Assembly: GCA_012719345.1 (NCBI GenBank)
Contig: JAAYAN010000063.1
Coordinates: 1-39,819, forward strand
Source: Ignavibacteria bacterium
Lineage (GTDB): Bacteria > Bacteroidota > Ignavibacteria > Ignavibacteriales > Melioribacteraceae
Direction: 5' to 3'
Length of the DNA: 39,819 bases
Shown: piece after piece, positions 39,663 through 39,819 of the stretch
Position numbering within the stretch: the first letter of the stretch is position 1
Layout: each line of letters starts with the position of its first letter
Notes under the pieces: generated by a model
The model's database searches: none
Told to the model about the DNA's origin: nothing
What the model saw: only the letters and a program-made list of their open reading frames with translations
Translations under genes and position numbers: made by a program

Positions 39663-39819
39663 ACAAGTATTCGTTTGACGATATCAAAGGGAAAGTAGTA
39701 GTTTTAACCGGCGGCGGCGGTGTAATCGGCAGCGCTTTTACAATGGGACTTGCATCTGCCGGAGCAAAAATTGCAGTGGTAGATTTTAATAAGGATAACG
39801 CGCAAAAAGTTGCCGATAT
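39659..39819 (+). CDS. SDR-family oxidoreductase, likely fructuronate reductase type (partial)
   Basis: The first 53 codons before the right window edge. The nucleotide-binding motif is VVLTGGGGVIGSAFTMGLAS, a Gly-rich Rossmann turn, followed by strand 2 with the acidic residue in IAVVDFNKDN, which prefers NAD(H). The TGGGGVxG pattern is common in SDR mannonate oxidoreductases (fructuronate reductases) encoded beside uxaC and eda; this is inferred mainly from context. The start overlaps the eda stop codon, so translation is coupled. Catalytic Tyr and Lys are outside the window. Confidence 0.75.
   Translation, partial: MNKYSFDDIKGKVVVLTGGGGVIGSAFTMGLASAGAKIAVVDFNKDNAQKVAD

Overview
This window is a low-GC bacterial chromosome segment, most likely from the Ignavibacteriota or a close Bacteroidota/Chlorobi relative. 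The assignment is inference. It rests on an ATP synthase operon that ends at atpG without atpD/atpC, a bactofilin next to an M23 peptidase, a CarboxypepD-type TonB receptor, a Bacteroidota-style DnaE fragment (IGCFYIES and FCKAHSAS motifs), and frequent TTG starts with AT-rich spacers. No rRNA, tRNA, CRISPR array, transposase or integrase was recognised.

Positions 1-9600 (all +) are core genes: the tail of an M23 peptidase, a bactofilin, two small membrane proteins of the AtpZ/AtpI type, then atpB-E-F-H-A-G, followed by ffh-rpsP-khpA-rimM-trmD-rplS and a clear terminator. A divergent MqnA-fold gene follows and meets, tail to tail with a 3-base gap, a minus-strand group lon-fRMsr-dnaX (15003 to 10364).

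Positions 15120-23905 (+) carry an inositol-monophosphatase-family gene, cmk, rpsA, a terminator, mtaB, a DUF5683-like protein, truA, a small secreted/barrel protein, an enoyl-CoA hydratase and an anchored protein of unknown role. Positions 23987-31402 (-) hold a two-helix membrane protein, a catalytic/non-catalytic M16 peptidase pair behind a nucleotide pyrophosphatase/phosphodiesterase-family enzyme, and a 900-residue TonB-dependent receptor. Spacers here carry several perfect inverted repeats and minus-strand terminators.

Positions 31770-36020 are the accessory part. A KdsC-like phosphatase precedes a clearly more GC-rich, 5'-truncated DnaE-type polymerase gene that lacks its PHP and catalytic palm regions. 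Then come a RelE/ParE-type toxin-antitoxin pair, a small AT-rich membrane protein and yajQ. The spacers share AGTAAG-type repeats, a 13-base direct repeat on both sides of the polymerase fragment, and a degenerate 40-base direct repeat on both sides of the toxin-antitoxin block. I see this as a patchwork built by insertion and recombination.

Positions 36326-39819 (+) begin a uronate catabolism operon: a DUF4861-like lipoprotein, uronate isomerase (uxaC), KDPG aldolase (eda) and the start of an SDR that fits fructuronate reduction. I found no convincing wholly new system. The strongest leads are the truncated polymerase with its repeated flanks and candidate LexA-like site, and the repeat-bounded toxin-antitoxin/membrane-protein block.
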